Source: Rhizobium leguminosarum (lineage in GTDB: Bacteria > Pseudomonadota > Alphaproteobacteria > Rhizobiales > Rhizobiaceae). From it: a DNA stretch of 6,451 nt. Below, in pieces: positions 1 to 4,592 of the stretch. Positions within the stretch are counted from its first letter, which is position 1. Each line of letters opens with the position of its first letter. The notes under the pieces were generated by a model. The model saw only the letters and a list, made by a program, of their open reading frames with translations, was not told where the DNA came from and did no database searches. A program made the position numbers and the translations under genes. The DNA lies in the NCBI RefSeq assembly GCF_001652265.1, contig NZ_LWBS01000031.1, positions 1 to 6,451 of the forward strand. Direction: 5' to 3'.

Positions 1-151
1 CCCCGAACATCTCCTCGATATCCCGATAGCTGAGCGGATAACGAAGGTACCAAGCGACCGCCTGTACAATCAGCCAGGCCTCGAAATGCCTGCCTTTGAA
101 ATCATCCTTCGACTGGCGCTTCAGCTTTTCGGCAATGGCATTCAGAATCAT
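1..151 (-). CDS. IS6-family transposase, N-terminal part (runs off the left edge)
   Basis: The reverse strand reads from an ATG at 149-151 through 50 codons to the window edge without a stop. The protein begins MILNAIAEKLKRQSKDDFKG and continues with RHFEAWLIVQAVAWYLRYPL then SYRDIEEMFG. The block of F-K-G-R-H-F, then V-W-Y-L-R-Y-P-L-S-Y-R-D-I-E-E-M, is the hallmark N-terminal helix-turn-helix region of IS6/IS26-type DDE transposases, which bind the terminal repeats. The catalytic D, D and E would all lie downstream, outside the window, so I cannot say whether the gene is intact. The ATG is the natural start: a GGAG lies 8 nt upstream, and a hairpin covers it (see 157-177). The long open frame on the opposite strand here is a shadow. 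Confidence 0.85.
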   Translation of the reverse strand, partial: MILNAIAEKLKRQSKDDFKGRHFEAWLIVQAVAWYLRYPLSYRDIEEMFG

Positions 152-156
152 CGGTT

Positions 157-177
157 CGCTCCGCAACTTTCGGAGCG
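157..177 (-). promoter_or_regulatory. Hairpin covering the ribosome binding site of the IS6 transposase
   Basis: On the minus strand CGCTCCG, a 7-nt loop, and CGGAGCG form a perfect 7-bp stem ending 5 nt before the transposase ATG (149-151). The right arm contains GGAG, the only Shine-Dalgarno-like sequence in front of this start. An mRNA that enters the IS from outside would fold this stem and hide the site, whereas a transcript starting inside the right arm would not. Hairpins of this kind are known to damp read-through expression of transposases in IS10 and IS50. Its role here is inferred. Confidence 0.5.
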
Positions 178-220
178 GCAAATTCTCTGCGGATGGTCAA
201 CATAGGGTTAAGCGGAAAAA

Positions 221-234
221 TTTGCGACAGGCCC
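221..234 (-). repeat. Terminal inverted repeat of the IS6-family element
   Basis: The minus strand reads GGGCCTGTCGCAAA followed by TTTTTCC. This fits the pattern of IS6-family ends, for example GGCACTGTTGCAAA in IS26 and GGTTCTGTTGCAAA in IS257. The outermost base may be 233 or 234. The partner repeat is outside the window. Confidence 0.7.
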
Positions 235-245
235 ATTTTAACCCT

Positions 246-572
246 TCAGGAGGAATCTTCGTGGGTTTGGGCTTTTGGTTCGCCAAAAAAAATGTGGCTG
301 CGGTAGTGGTGCTTTACGTCATGGTAGTGCCGATAGCCACCGGTCACATGGGCGTCGTCCTTCCAACTGCCCTGGCCTTGGCTGAGCTCCTTCGCCAGAG
401 TATTAGCCTTTGATTTGGTCGTATATACGTCCTTGCCGTCCTTCAGCCGCTGTATTGCTTGCGCCTTATCGATCCCATGAAGACGATAGATCTTTACGCT
501 TTTATTTACGCCATTAGATATTATCTGCGCTGGGTAGTAATCAATGCCCGTATAACTCCTTTCTGACGACGT
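246..572 (-). pseudogene. C-terminal fragment resembling a polymorphic-toxin tip domain; no start codon
   Basis: A minus-strand frame runs from just after an in-frame TAA (573-575) to a TGA at 246-248. It has 108 codons and no ATG, GTG or TTG. The reading looks like real protein: SYTGIDYYPAQ, then KIYRLHGIDKAQAIQRLKDG, then KSKANTLAKELSQGQG, and finally GGYRHYHDVKHHYRSHIFFG close to the C-terminus. A lysine-rich helix followed by a compact H-Y-H then H-I-F-F-G motif is the layout I know from C-terminal nuclease-like tips of Rhs, LXG and similar polymorphic toxins. I cannot name the family. An ATG at 592-594 reads MAAPKPLNVVRK in another frame and would join this frame if one base near 558-564 were removed, so the piece may be a small frameshifted gene rather than a detached tip. 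It lies 82 nt after the 222-aa gene in the same direction. Confidence 0.45.
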
Positions 573-654
573 TTAATGGCTTTGGTGCTGCCATGTTTTG
601 TGAATCGTCTGTCCGCAATACAGGAGCCAAGCCACGTTCGGCGAGCGCGATACA

Positions 655-1323
655 TCAGGAGTATAGCGTGCCAACTACCGGCAGGCTGTCGCCGTCATTT
701 GTATTGAGGTGTACTTTGGGAGCCAAAAATCGCAGTTGCTTGTGATATTGCCCCTGTTGGATTGTTGCATCCATAACGATTGCAAAGAGACTACCGGTCA
801 CGTCATAATCGAAGTCGCGGTTATATATAGTGCCCTTGTAGTTGAACGTTGACTCCTTCTGAGCGATCTCCATCATGCCGTTAACGATTTTCCGCTGGTC
901 CTCCGCACTCCGGCCCCAACCGTCCAACGTGTGTTTGACATCACTATAACTTGCTGACACGCCGCCCGACCAAAAAGCGAAGAATCCTAAGCCTCCGCTA
1001 ACGTTCGTCGATTCTGTTTCCTCAAATTTATGAGAATGCGAAGCGTCAAGCATTCCTTTTATCATGTTGTTCAATGTAATCACGTCTGATGGAGTAACAC
1101 ACTGAAGTTTAATATTGAAGTCGACATCAAGTTGCCCATGTGCAGGCACTGCATACACCACGCCTATGAGTTCCCCCTGACCGTATGAGTTAATTGATAC
1201 TCCGTCCTTAGAGAATTGATCGGCGCTAGATACAGAAGTATGTTGCGGTACTGAATCTATTCTTCCTATATTCGTGATTTGGTCAAATGTTAAGATGCGT
1301 GATTTTCTAAGTCTGCCGTTCAT
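655..1323 (-). CDS. Unrecognised 222-aa protein, second gene of the sigma-54-type operon
   Basis: This is a complete ORF of 222 residues starting at ATG 1321-1323, with GGAGG five nucleotides upstream. I do not recognise the family. No signal peptide or long hydrophobic helix is evident at the N-terminus. Residues roughly 15-85 look beta-rich. A helix-like stretch (NNMIKGMLDASHSHKFEETE) leads into a glycine-, serine- and aromatic-rich segment, SGGLGFFAFWSGGVSASYSD, at about 110-130. This is followed by KHTLDGWGRSAEDQRKIVNG and a final beta-rich part containing FAIVMDATIQQ. A small-residue, aromatic segment between amphipathic parts could be a membrane-inserting loop, as in some pore-forming toxins, but that is speculation. 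Its first 17 nt overlap the end of the upstream TPR-like gene, so translation is probably coupled. Base composition is clearly less GC-rich than the plus-strand genes after 2500, suggesting separate acquisition. Confidence 0.75.
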   Translation of the reverse strand: MNGRLRKSRILTFDQITNIGRIDSVPQHTSVSSADQFSKDGVSINSYGQGELIGVVYAVPAHGQLDVDFNIKLQCVTPSDVITLNNMIKGMLDASHSHKFEETESTNVSGGLGFFAFWSGGVSASYSDVKHTLDGWGRSAEDQRKIVNGMMEIAQKESTFNYKGTIYNRDFDYDVTGSLFAIVMDATIQQGQYHKQLRFLAPKVHLNTNDGDSLPVVGTLYS

Positions 1324-1938
1324 TACATCCTCCGAAATTGCTGTTGCTCTTAAACCCGTGATTATTAGTCCCGTCCGAATTAACCCAGGCGGGCAGTGTC
1401 TTCAGCAATCGCGCTAGCTGCTTCACTTCGTCTTGCAGCCCCTTTAGCAAAGTCACAGCCATTTCGAACAACTCCACTGCCACGTCGTTGTTGCCGATCT
1501 CATGGAAGAAGTGGGCCATGGCCTGATAGTATTCCGCCTTTGAGTGGGCTTTTCCCACTGGCACAGTGTCAGGATGTGCTCGGAGAGCGCCTTGCCCATC
1601 GATAAGCGTTCACCAAATGGAAATCGCGAGTAGTCATGCGATGAGTCAAAGAGTTGATACATCGCTCCAAGAAGCCAGTCTTTTGAGACCTTCTCAATTG
1701 CAAGGCGGACAAATTTGCGTAGAATCAGGCAGCCGGCCTCCATGTCTTGCAATTCGTCAATCAACATGTCTGCATATAACTGGAGTAGGTAGAAGCTGTC
1801 CGGCATAACACTGATGCCATCTTCTAATAACGAACGTGCCGTCTCCCAATCCTTCGCCTCTATCGCCGTCCAGATGCGATCGATCAGGGATTGTTCAGCG
1901 GAGTCCATTGAGGTGTCACCTACCTTTAGGTTGGGCAT
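1307..1938 (-). pseudogene. TPR-like helical-repeat protein, disrupted by one -1 frameshift
   Basis: Two overlapping minus-strand frames make one protein. The first runs from ATG 1936-1938 (AAGGA nine nucleotides upstream; an alternative ATG at 1906-1908 has AGGTGA upstream) as MPNLKVGDTSMDSAEQSLID. It goes on with WTAIEAKDWETARSLLEDGI and later LSMGKALSEHILTLCQWEK, then becomes arginine- and tryptophan-rich nonsense. The second frame resumes exactly there with AHSKAEYYQAMAHFFHEIGN and NDVAVELFEMAVTLLKGLQD, ending at TAG 1307-1309. The switch falls at the A4 run 1550-1553; one extra A would restore a protein of about 209 aa. Pairs of amphipathic helices with W/A/L spacing (KDWETARSLLEDG, NNDVAVELFEMAV) suggest TPR-like repeats, a protein-binding fold. 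As first gene of the operon, before an unknown protein and a toxin-like piece, it could be an adaptor, chaperone or immunity protein; which is not shown. It could be a true mutation, a base-calling error or slippage. Confidence 0.6.
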
Positions 1939-2023
1939 GCTTGGCGTTCCTTCATGTGTTCGAAGCAATGCGGTTATCCCGCAAGTTGGATGCGGCGGCC
2001 GTTCCGCTGCCTCGCAATAGCTC

Positions 2024-2039
2024 GCAAGATTCGTGCCAA
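2024..2039 (-). promoter_or_regulatory. Sigma-54 (RpoN) -24/-12 promoter for the minus-strand operon
   Basis: The minus strand reads TTGGCACGAATCTTGC. This matches the sigma-54 consensus TTGGCACG-N4-TTGC at every conserved position, with the correct 10-bp distance between the invariant GG and GC. It points toward the TPR-like gene. The predicted start of transcription is near 2012, giving a leader of about 74 nt before the ATG at 1938. Sigma-54 promoters need an enhancer-binding activator; a candidate site lies at 2126-2141. Confidence 0.75.
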
Positions 2040-2125
2040 GCCGGCCGATTTTGCTGACGAAAAATTATTCGCTGCTATTTCAACGAGGTGGGCGGAAAAT
2101 ATGGGATTGGGCGAAGAAGAATGCG

Positions 2126-2141
2126 TGTCGCGAAGCGGACA
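2126..2141 (-). promoter_or_regulatory. TGT-N10-ACA dyad, candidate NifA-type upstream activator site
   Basis: TGT and ACA are separated by exactly ten bases, the published consensus of the NifA binding site. The centre lies about 121 bp upstream of the start point predicted from the -24/-12 element, inside the usual 80-150 bp range. The motif has only six fixed bases, so a chance match within a few hundred bases has a probability of several percent. The call depends on the sigma-54 promoter beside it. Confidence 0.45.
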
Positions 2142-2290
2142 AAGGTGACGACGATGTTGTTAATTGGATGTCGAGAATTTCGGTTAATCGGGCCATCTGG
2201 AACTGCGCCTTACGCAGGAAGAAATTAAGCGGAGATGGCGTTGGTGCGCGGATATGAAATCGAACGCATTTCGGCCTTTGATGTTGTCGG

Positions 2291-2515
2291 TTATGCCTGC
2301 CTGACTTGACGCCGGACAGACTCCGGGCGTCCACATGCCAGCATGCGGTTGAAAACGATGCAACCGATGGCGACCTCTGTCTGCTGGGTGGCGAACGAAC
2401 GAGCCCGCACACGTCGCCCGATCAGCCCCTTGTATCGCCCGATGGCGGTTTCGATCGTGAGCGCTACGAACAGCCCACCTTTCCTTTTGTGATCGAGGCC
2501 GCGAGATAAGCTCCT
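2291..2515 (-). pseudogene. IS5-family transposase, C-terminal remnant
   Basis: A 74-codon minus-strand frame ends at TAA 2291-2293. Its last 55 residues read TIETAIGRYKGLIGRRVRAR then SFATQQTEVAIGCIVFNRML and ACGRPESVRRQVRQA. This is the C-terminal signature of IS5-family DDE transposases: the catalytic Glu in (V/I)ET, then R-Y/F/W-K, then N-R-M near the end. The 19 residues before this no longer match what I expect of the family, and an in-frame TGA at 2516-2518 closes the frame. The catalytic core is therefore gone. The break coincides with the left end of the IS66 element, which probably landed in it or recombined with it. It is related to, but clearly different from, the IS5-type transposase end at 6223-6451. 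Confidence 0.7.
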
Positions 2516-2529
2516 TCACCGATAGGAGC
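2510..2529 (+). promoter_or_regulatory. Hairpin covering the ribosome binding site of IS66 tnpA
   Basis: GCTCCT and AGGAGC are separated by 8 nt and form a 6-bp stem. The right arm holds the AGGAG that serves as Shine-Dalgarno sequence for the tnpA start at 2538, nine nucleotides downstream. Transcripts entering from outside would be able to hide this site. The arrangement parallels the hairpin in the IS6 element at 157-177, although the sequences are unrelated. Function is inferred from position only. Confidence 0.4.
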
Positions 2530-2537
2530 GGAATGGG

Positions 2538-3008
2538 ATGGTTGGAGATCGCGCTGATGCCATGCTTGAAGTCATGGATGGAGGCATGCATGAAGCCAGG
2601 CATGAGGGAAAATATCGTCGGATCGAGGTGATCACCGGTCGGCGCCAGCGGCGGAATTGGACTGACGAGGAGAAGGCGCGCATCCTTGCGGAAAGCGCGG
2701 AACCTGATGTGAACATCTCGGCTGTTGCTCGGCGCTGGGGCGTCAATCGCGGCTTGCTGAATGTTTGGCGTCGGGATGCCGGGCTGACCTCTCGTCGCTC
2801 GGCCAAGGCCTGCGCGCAACAGGCGATATTCGTGCCGGTGACCGTGGTTGGCGAGCGAACGTCGCCCGAGACCTTGCCGTCGGATGCCGCCCACTTCGCC
2901 GCAGGTCGGATTGAGATCGAGGTTGCTGGCGCACGGCTGACCATGATCGGCTCGGTAGCGCCCGAGCTGGCGCAAGCGGTAGTAACGGCGTTGCGGGGTC
3001 GCCGGTGA
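2538..3008 (+). CDS. tnpA: IS66-family accessory protein TnpA
   Basis: This is an intact ORF of 156 residues. The N-terminal half carries a helix-turn-helix: RRNWTDEEKARILAESAEPD, then NISAVARRWGVNRGLLNVWR. This is the pattern of IS66 Orf1/TnpA proteins (W-T/S-x-E-x-K-x-R-I-L...S-x-V-A-R-R-x-G-x-x-x-x-x-L-x-x-W-R), which are thought to bind DNA and are needed together with TnpB and TnpC for transposition. The C-terminal part (IEIEVAGARLTMIGSVAPEL) also matches the family. I chose the ATG at 2538 because AGGAG lies nine nucleotides upstream; in-frame ATGs at 2562, 2574 and 2586 are possible, and family members often begin close to the helix-turn-helix. The stop TGA (3006-3008) overlaps the GTG start of tnpB. 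Confidence 0.85.
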   Translation: MVGDRADAMLEVMDGGMHEARHEGKYRRIEVITGRRQRRNWTDEEKARILAESAEPDVNISAVARRWGVNRGLLNVWRRDAGLTSRRSAKACAQQAIFVPVTVVGERTSPETLPSDAAHFAAGRIEIEVAGARLTMIGSVAPELAQAVVTALRGRR

Positions 3009-3363
3009 TCGGTCTTTCCCCTGGTGGAGTGAAGATCATGGTTGCGACGCGACCTGTCGACTTCCGGCGCGGCATGAATGGCCTGGTGGCATTGGTGGCG
3101 TCAGCGCTTGCGGCTGATCCCTATTGTGGCGACGTGTTCGTGTTCCGCGCCAAGCGTCTCGATCGACTTCGCTGCATTTATTGGGACGGATCAGGCATGA
3201 TCCTGGCGACGAAGTGGCTGGAGGCGGGCAAGTTCGTTTGGCCACCGATCCGCGATGGCGCCATGCAGATGACACGGGAAGAGTTCTCACACTTTTGCTG
3301 GCCGGTATTGACTGGACAAGGGTGAAGCAGAACCCGGTGAAACGCCCCTTGAAAGCGGGTTGA
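3005..3363 (+). pseudogene. tnpB: IS66-family TnpB, frameshifted near its C-terminus
   Basis: Reading starts at GTG 3005-3007, overlapping the tnpA stop, and gives MIGLSPGGVKIMVATRPVDF then RRGMNGLVALVASALAADPY. It continues with VFVFRAKRLDRLRCIYWDGS and FVWPPIRDGAMQMTREEFSH. This is a clear IS66 Orf2/TnpB, normally about 115-120 aa. After residue 96 the frame leaves the family pattern (FCWPVLTGQG, stop at 3323-3325). The expected ending LLAGIDWTRVKQNPVKRPLK follows in the -1 frame to a TGA at 3361-3363. The switch sits at the T4 run 3293-3296; by alignment with the usual ending (L-L-x-G-I-D-W), two extra bases there would explain it. A short protein of 106 aa can still be made from the GTG frame, lacking the conserved tail. 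Confidence 0.75.
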
Positions 3364-3411
3364 TCCTATTGGTTTTGCTTGAGGAATCCGGCCTTCGTGG
3401 TAGGATCTGTC

Positions 3412-4584
3412 ATGCCGCTTCGACACGATCCCTTACCCCAGGACGCTGCGCAACTGACCCGGATCATTCTCTCGCTCAACGAGGAGAATGCCGACCTCAA
3501 GGCGCGCGTAGCCTTCCTTGAGGGGCAGCTCTTCGGGGCGAAATCGGAGAAGATGACGACAATCGATCCGACGCAGGCGATCCTTGACCTTGGCGATCTG
3601 AGCGACATTCCTGTTGCTGCCAATGACGATGTCGCGCGGGTCGGTGAAGACAAAACCCAGGCACGGCGATCGCCAGCTCGCAATATCGGCCATTTGCCCA
3701 AGCACCTTCCGCGTTATGACGAGCTCATCGAGCCGGAGAGCAAGATTTGCCCCTGCTGTTCGTTCGAACTCCATTGTATTGGCACGGACGTCAGCGAGGC
3801 GCTCGACATCGTGCCTGCGGTTGTCCGGGTGAAGCGGACGATCCGGCCACGCTATGCCTGCCGGGCATGCGAGAATGCCATTGTACAAGCGCCCGCACCA
3901 GCACGCGTGATGGATGGCGGTATGGTGACCACGGCCTTTGCAGCTCATATCGCGGTTTCGAAGTTTGCCTGGCATCTGCCGCTTCATCGTCAAGCCCAGA
4001 TGCTTGCCTCTTGCGGCGTGATCATCGATCGCGGCACGCTGGGCGCCTGGGTCACGCGGGTCGCCTGGTGGCTTGAGCTTCTCTACGATGCGCTCACCGC
4101 CTTCATCCGCTCGCAGCCGAGGGTGTTCTGTGATGAGACGCCTGCCCGCCAGCAGTTGTTCCGCATGCGTGAATATGTCTGCATGGGCACCGAGCTGCAC
4201 GTCACCGATTTCCGTCAGCGCTGGATGGATCGCGGCGTCGAGATGATGAAGGCTGTCGGTCTCGAGGTGACGATCGACATCGCCAATGATCCGTTCTTCG
4301 GTCGCGCCGGCAAGATGCTCGCCAATAATCAGCGCGACCAGAACCTGAAGTTCGAGCTGCTGATCCCGATCACCTCAGCTGCCAATCCAACCGCCTGCAT
4401 GAGCTTCAACTACCATCAGGATGCCTTCGGCACGAAATGGGGTCTCAATCTCGAAGACGGCAGTGTCGCGCACACCGCCTGCGTCGGCTTCGGACTGGAG
4501 CGCATCGCCCTTGCCCTCTTCCATCATCATGGGCTCGATGTGAAGCAATGGCCGGCCAGCGTACGGAAAGCGTTGTGGGGCTGA
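3412..4584 (+). CDS. Chimeric ORF: IS66 TnpC N-terminus fused in frame to aa:CP ligase C-terminus
   Basis: The open frame gives 390 residues from ATG 3412, which has AGGA about 8 nt upstream and follows tnpB by 48 nt; an in-frame ATG at 3379 is less likely. Residues 1-244 are IS66 TnpC. There is a leucine-rich coiled coil at about 15-45 ([20 protein letters not shown]) and a zinc-binding block with C113-P-C-C116 and C150-R-A-C153. The start of the DDE transposase domain follows, ending at the first catalytic Asp, D241, in FCDETP. Residues 245-390 are the C-terminal part of a class II aminoacyl-tRNA-synthetase-like ligase (see 4144-4584). TnpC proteins usually exceed 500 aa, so more than half, including the other two catalytic residues, is missing. 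Neither half should keep its enzyme activity. If translated, the chimera would still carry an oligomerising coiled coil and zinc finger, and its translation could feed the DUF1839 gene 8 nt later. Confidence 0.8.
   Translation: MPLRHDPLPQDAAQLTRIILSLNEENADLKARVAFLEGQLFGAKSEKMTTIDPTQAILDLGDLSDIPVAANDDVARVGEDKTQARRSPARNIGHLPKHLPRYDELIEPESKICPCCSFELHCIGTDVSEALDIVPAVVRVKRTIRPRYACRACENAIVQAPAPARVMDGGMVTTAFAAHIAVSKFAWHLPLHRQAQMLASCGVIIDRGTLGAWVTRVAWWLELLYDALTAFIRSQPRVFCDETPARQQLFRMREYVCMGTELHVTDFRQRWMDRGVEMMKAVGLEVTIDIANDPFFGRAGKMLANNQRDQNLKFELLIPITSAANPTACMSFNYHQDAFGTKWGLNLEDGSVAHTACVGFGLERIALALFHHHGLDVKQWPASVRKALWG
4144..4584 (+). pseudogene. Amino acid:[carrier protein] ligase, C-terminal fragment
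   Basis: These 146 codons plus stop match the end of the carrier-protein ligases related to atypical seryl-tRNA synthetases, studied in Bradyrhizobium and Agrobacterium. Those enzymes activate a small amino acid with ATP and load it on the phosphopantetheine arm of a carrier protein instead of a tRNA. Visible landmarks are the end of the motif 2 region, [11 protein letters not shown] (Glu254 of the chimera probably equals a zinc ligand), [20 protein letters not shown], and motif 3, G-F-G-L-E-R at 359-364, with the preceding Cys357 as likely zinc ligand. The remaining zinc-binding Cys and all sequence upstream of motif 2 are lost, roughly half of a ~300-aa enzyme. Stop TGA 4582-4584 lies 8 nt before DUF1839, the spacing of an operon. 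I am confident of the family, less so of residue equivalences. Confidence 0.8.
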
Positions 4585-4592
4585 GCAAATCG

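Larger units (their letters stand above)
1..234 (-). mobile_element. IS6-family insertion sequence, 5' end only
   Basis: This is the beginning of an IS6-family (IS26-like) element that continues past the left edge. It consists of a terminal inverted repeat at 221-234, about 70 nt of leader and the first 50 codons of the transposase on the minus strand. IS6 elements move by a replicative or copy-in route and leave 8-bp target duplications. The 8 bp next to this end are 235-242, but the far end lies outside the window, so a duplication cannot be tested. The IS stops 11 bp short of the stop codon of the toxin-like fragment at 246-572. Confidence 0.75.
1939..2290. other. Intergenic region between the TPR-like gene and the IS5 remnant
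   Basis: These 352 bp hold no gene I can support. Small frames exist on both strands, for example a plus-strand frame from 2033 to 2257, but they lack a convincing ribosome site and family resemblance. What can be seen is regulatory. There is a sigma-54-type promoter at 2024-2039, a TGT-N10-ACA dyad at 2126-2141 and an A/T-rich patch at about 2059-2068 between them, where a bending protein such as IHF could act, though no good IHF consensus is present. The stretch from about 2200 to 2290 probably includes the outer end of the IS5-type remnant, whose exact boundary I cannot fix. Confidence 0.5.
2506..4143 (+). mobile_element. IS66-family element, right part deleted
   Basis: The three genes tnpA, tnpB and tnpC appear in the standard IS66 order and on one strand, with a tnpA/tnpB stop-start overlap. 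The left end is placed near 2506, where the IS5 remnant ends and a TAAGC sequence resembling IS66 termini (GTAAGC) begins, but I cannot prove the boundary. The right end is missing: tnpC stops matching at about 4143, inside the DDE domain, and ligase sequence follows. Most of the catalytic domain and the right terminal repeat are lost, so the element cannot move by itself. Confidence 0.75.

Noticed and set aside
96..413. Plus-strand open frame of 105 codons
   Set aside because: It crosses the IS6 end and lies antisense to both the IS6 transposase start and the toxin-like fragment, which give better protein sequence on the other strand.
1307..1564. Separate 85-codon gene with GTG start
   Set aside because: Its sequence continues the TPR-like protein directly across a one-base frame change and has no Shine-Dalgarno sequence of its own; treated as the second half of one broken gene.
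2033..2257. Plus-strand small open frame of 74 codons in the promoter region
   Set aside because: It lacks a convincing ribosome site and family motifs, and it overlaps the sigma-54 promoter and the TGT-N10-ACA site.
2184..2975. Minus-strand open frame of 263 codons
   Set aside because: It is antisense to tnpA and runs out of frame through the IS5 remnant, whose recognisable C-terminus is in a different frame.
3331..3360. ACCCG...CGGGT inverted repeat at the end of tnpB, considered as a terminator
   Set aside because: The stem is only 5 bp with a loop of nearly 20 nt and no T run follows.
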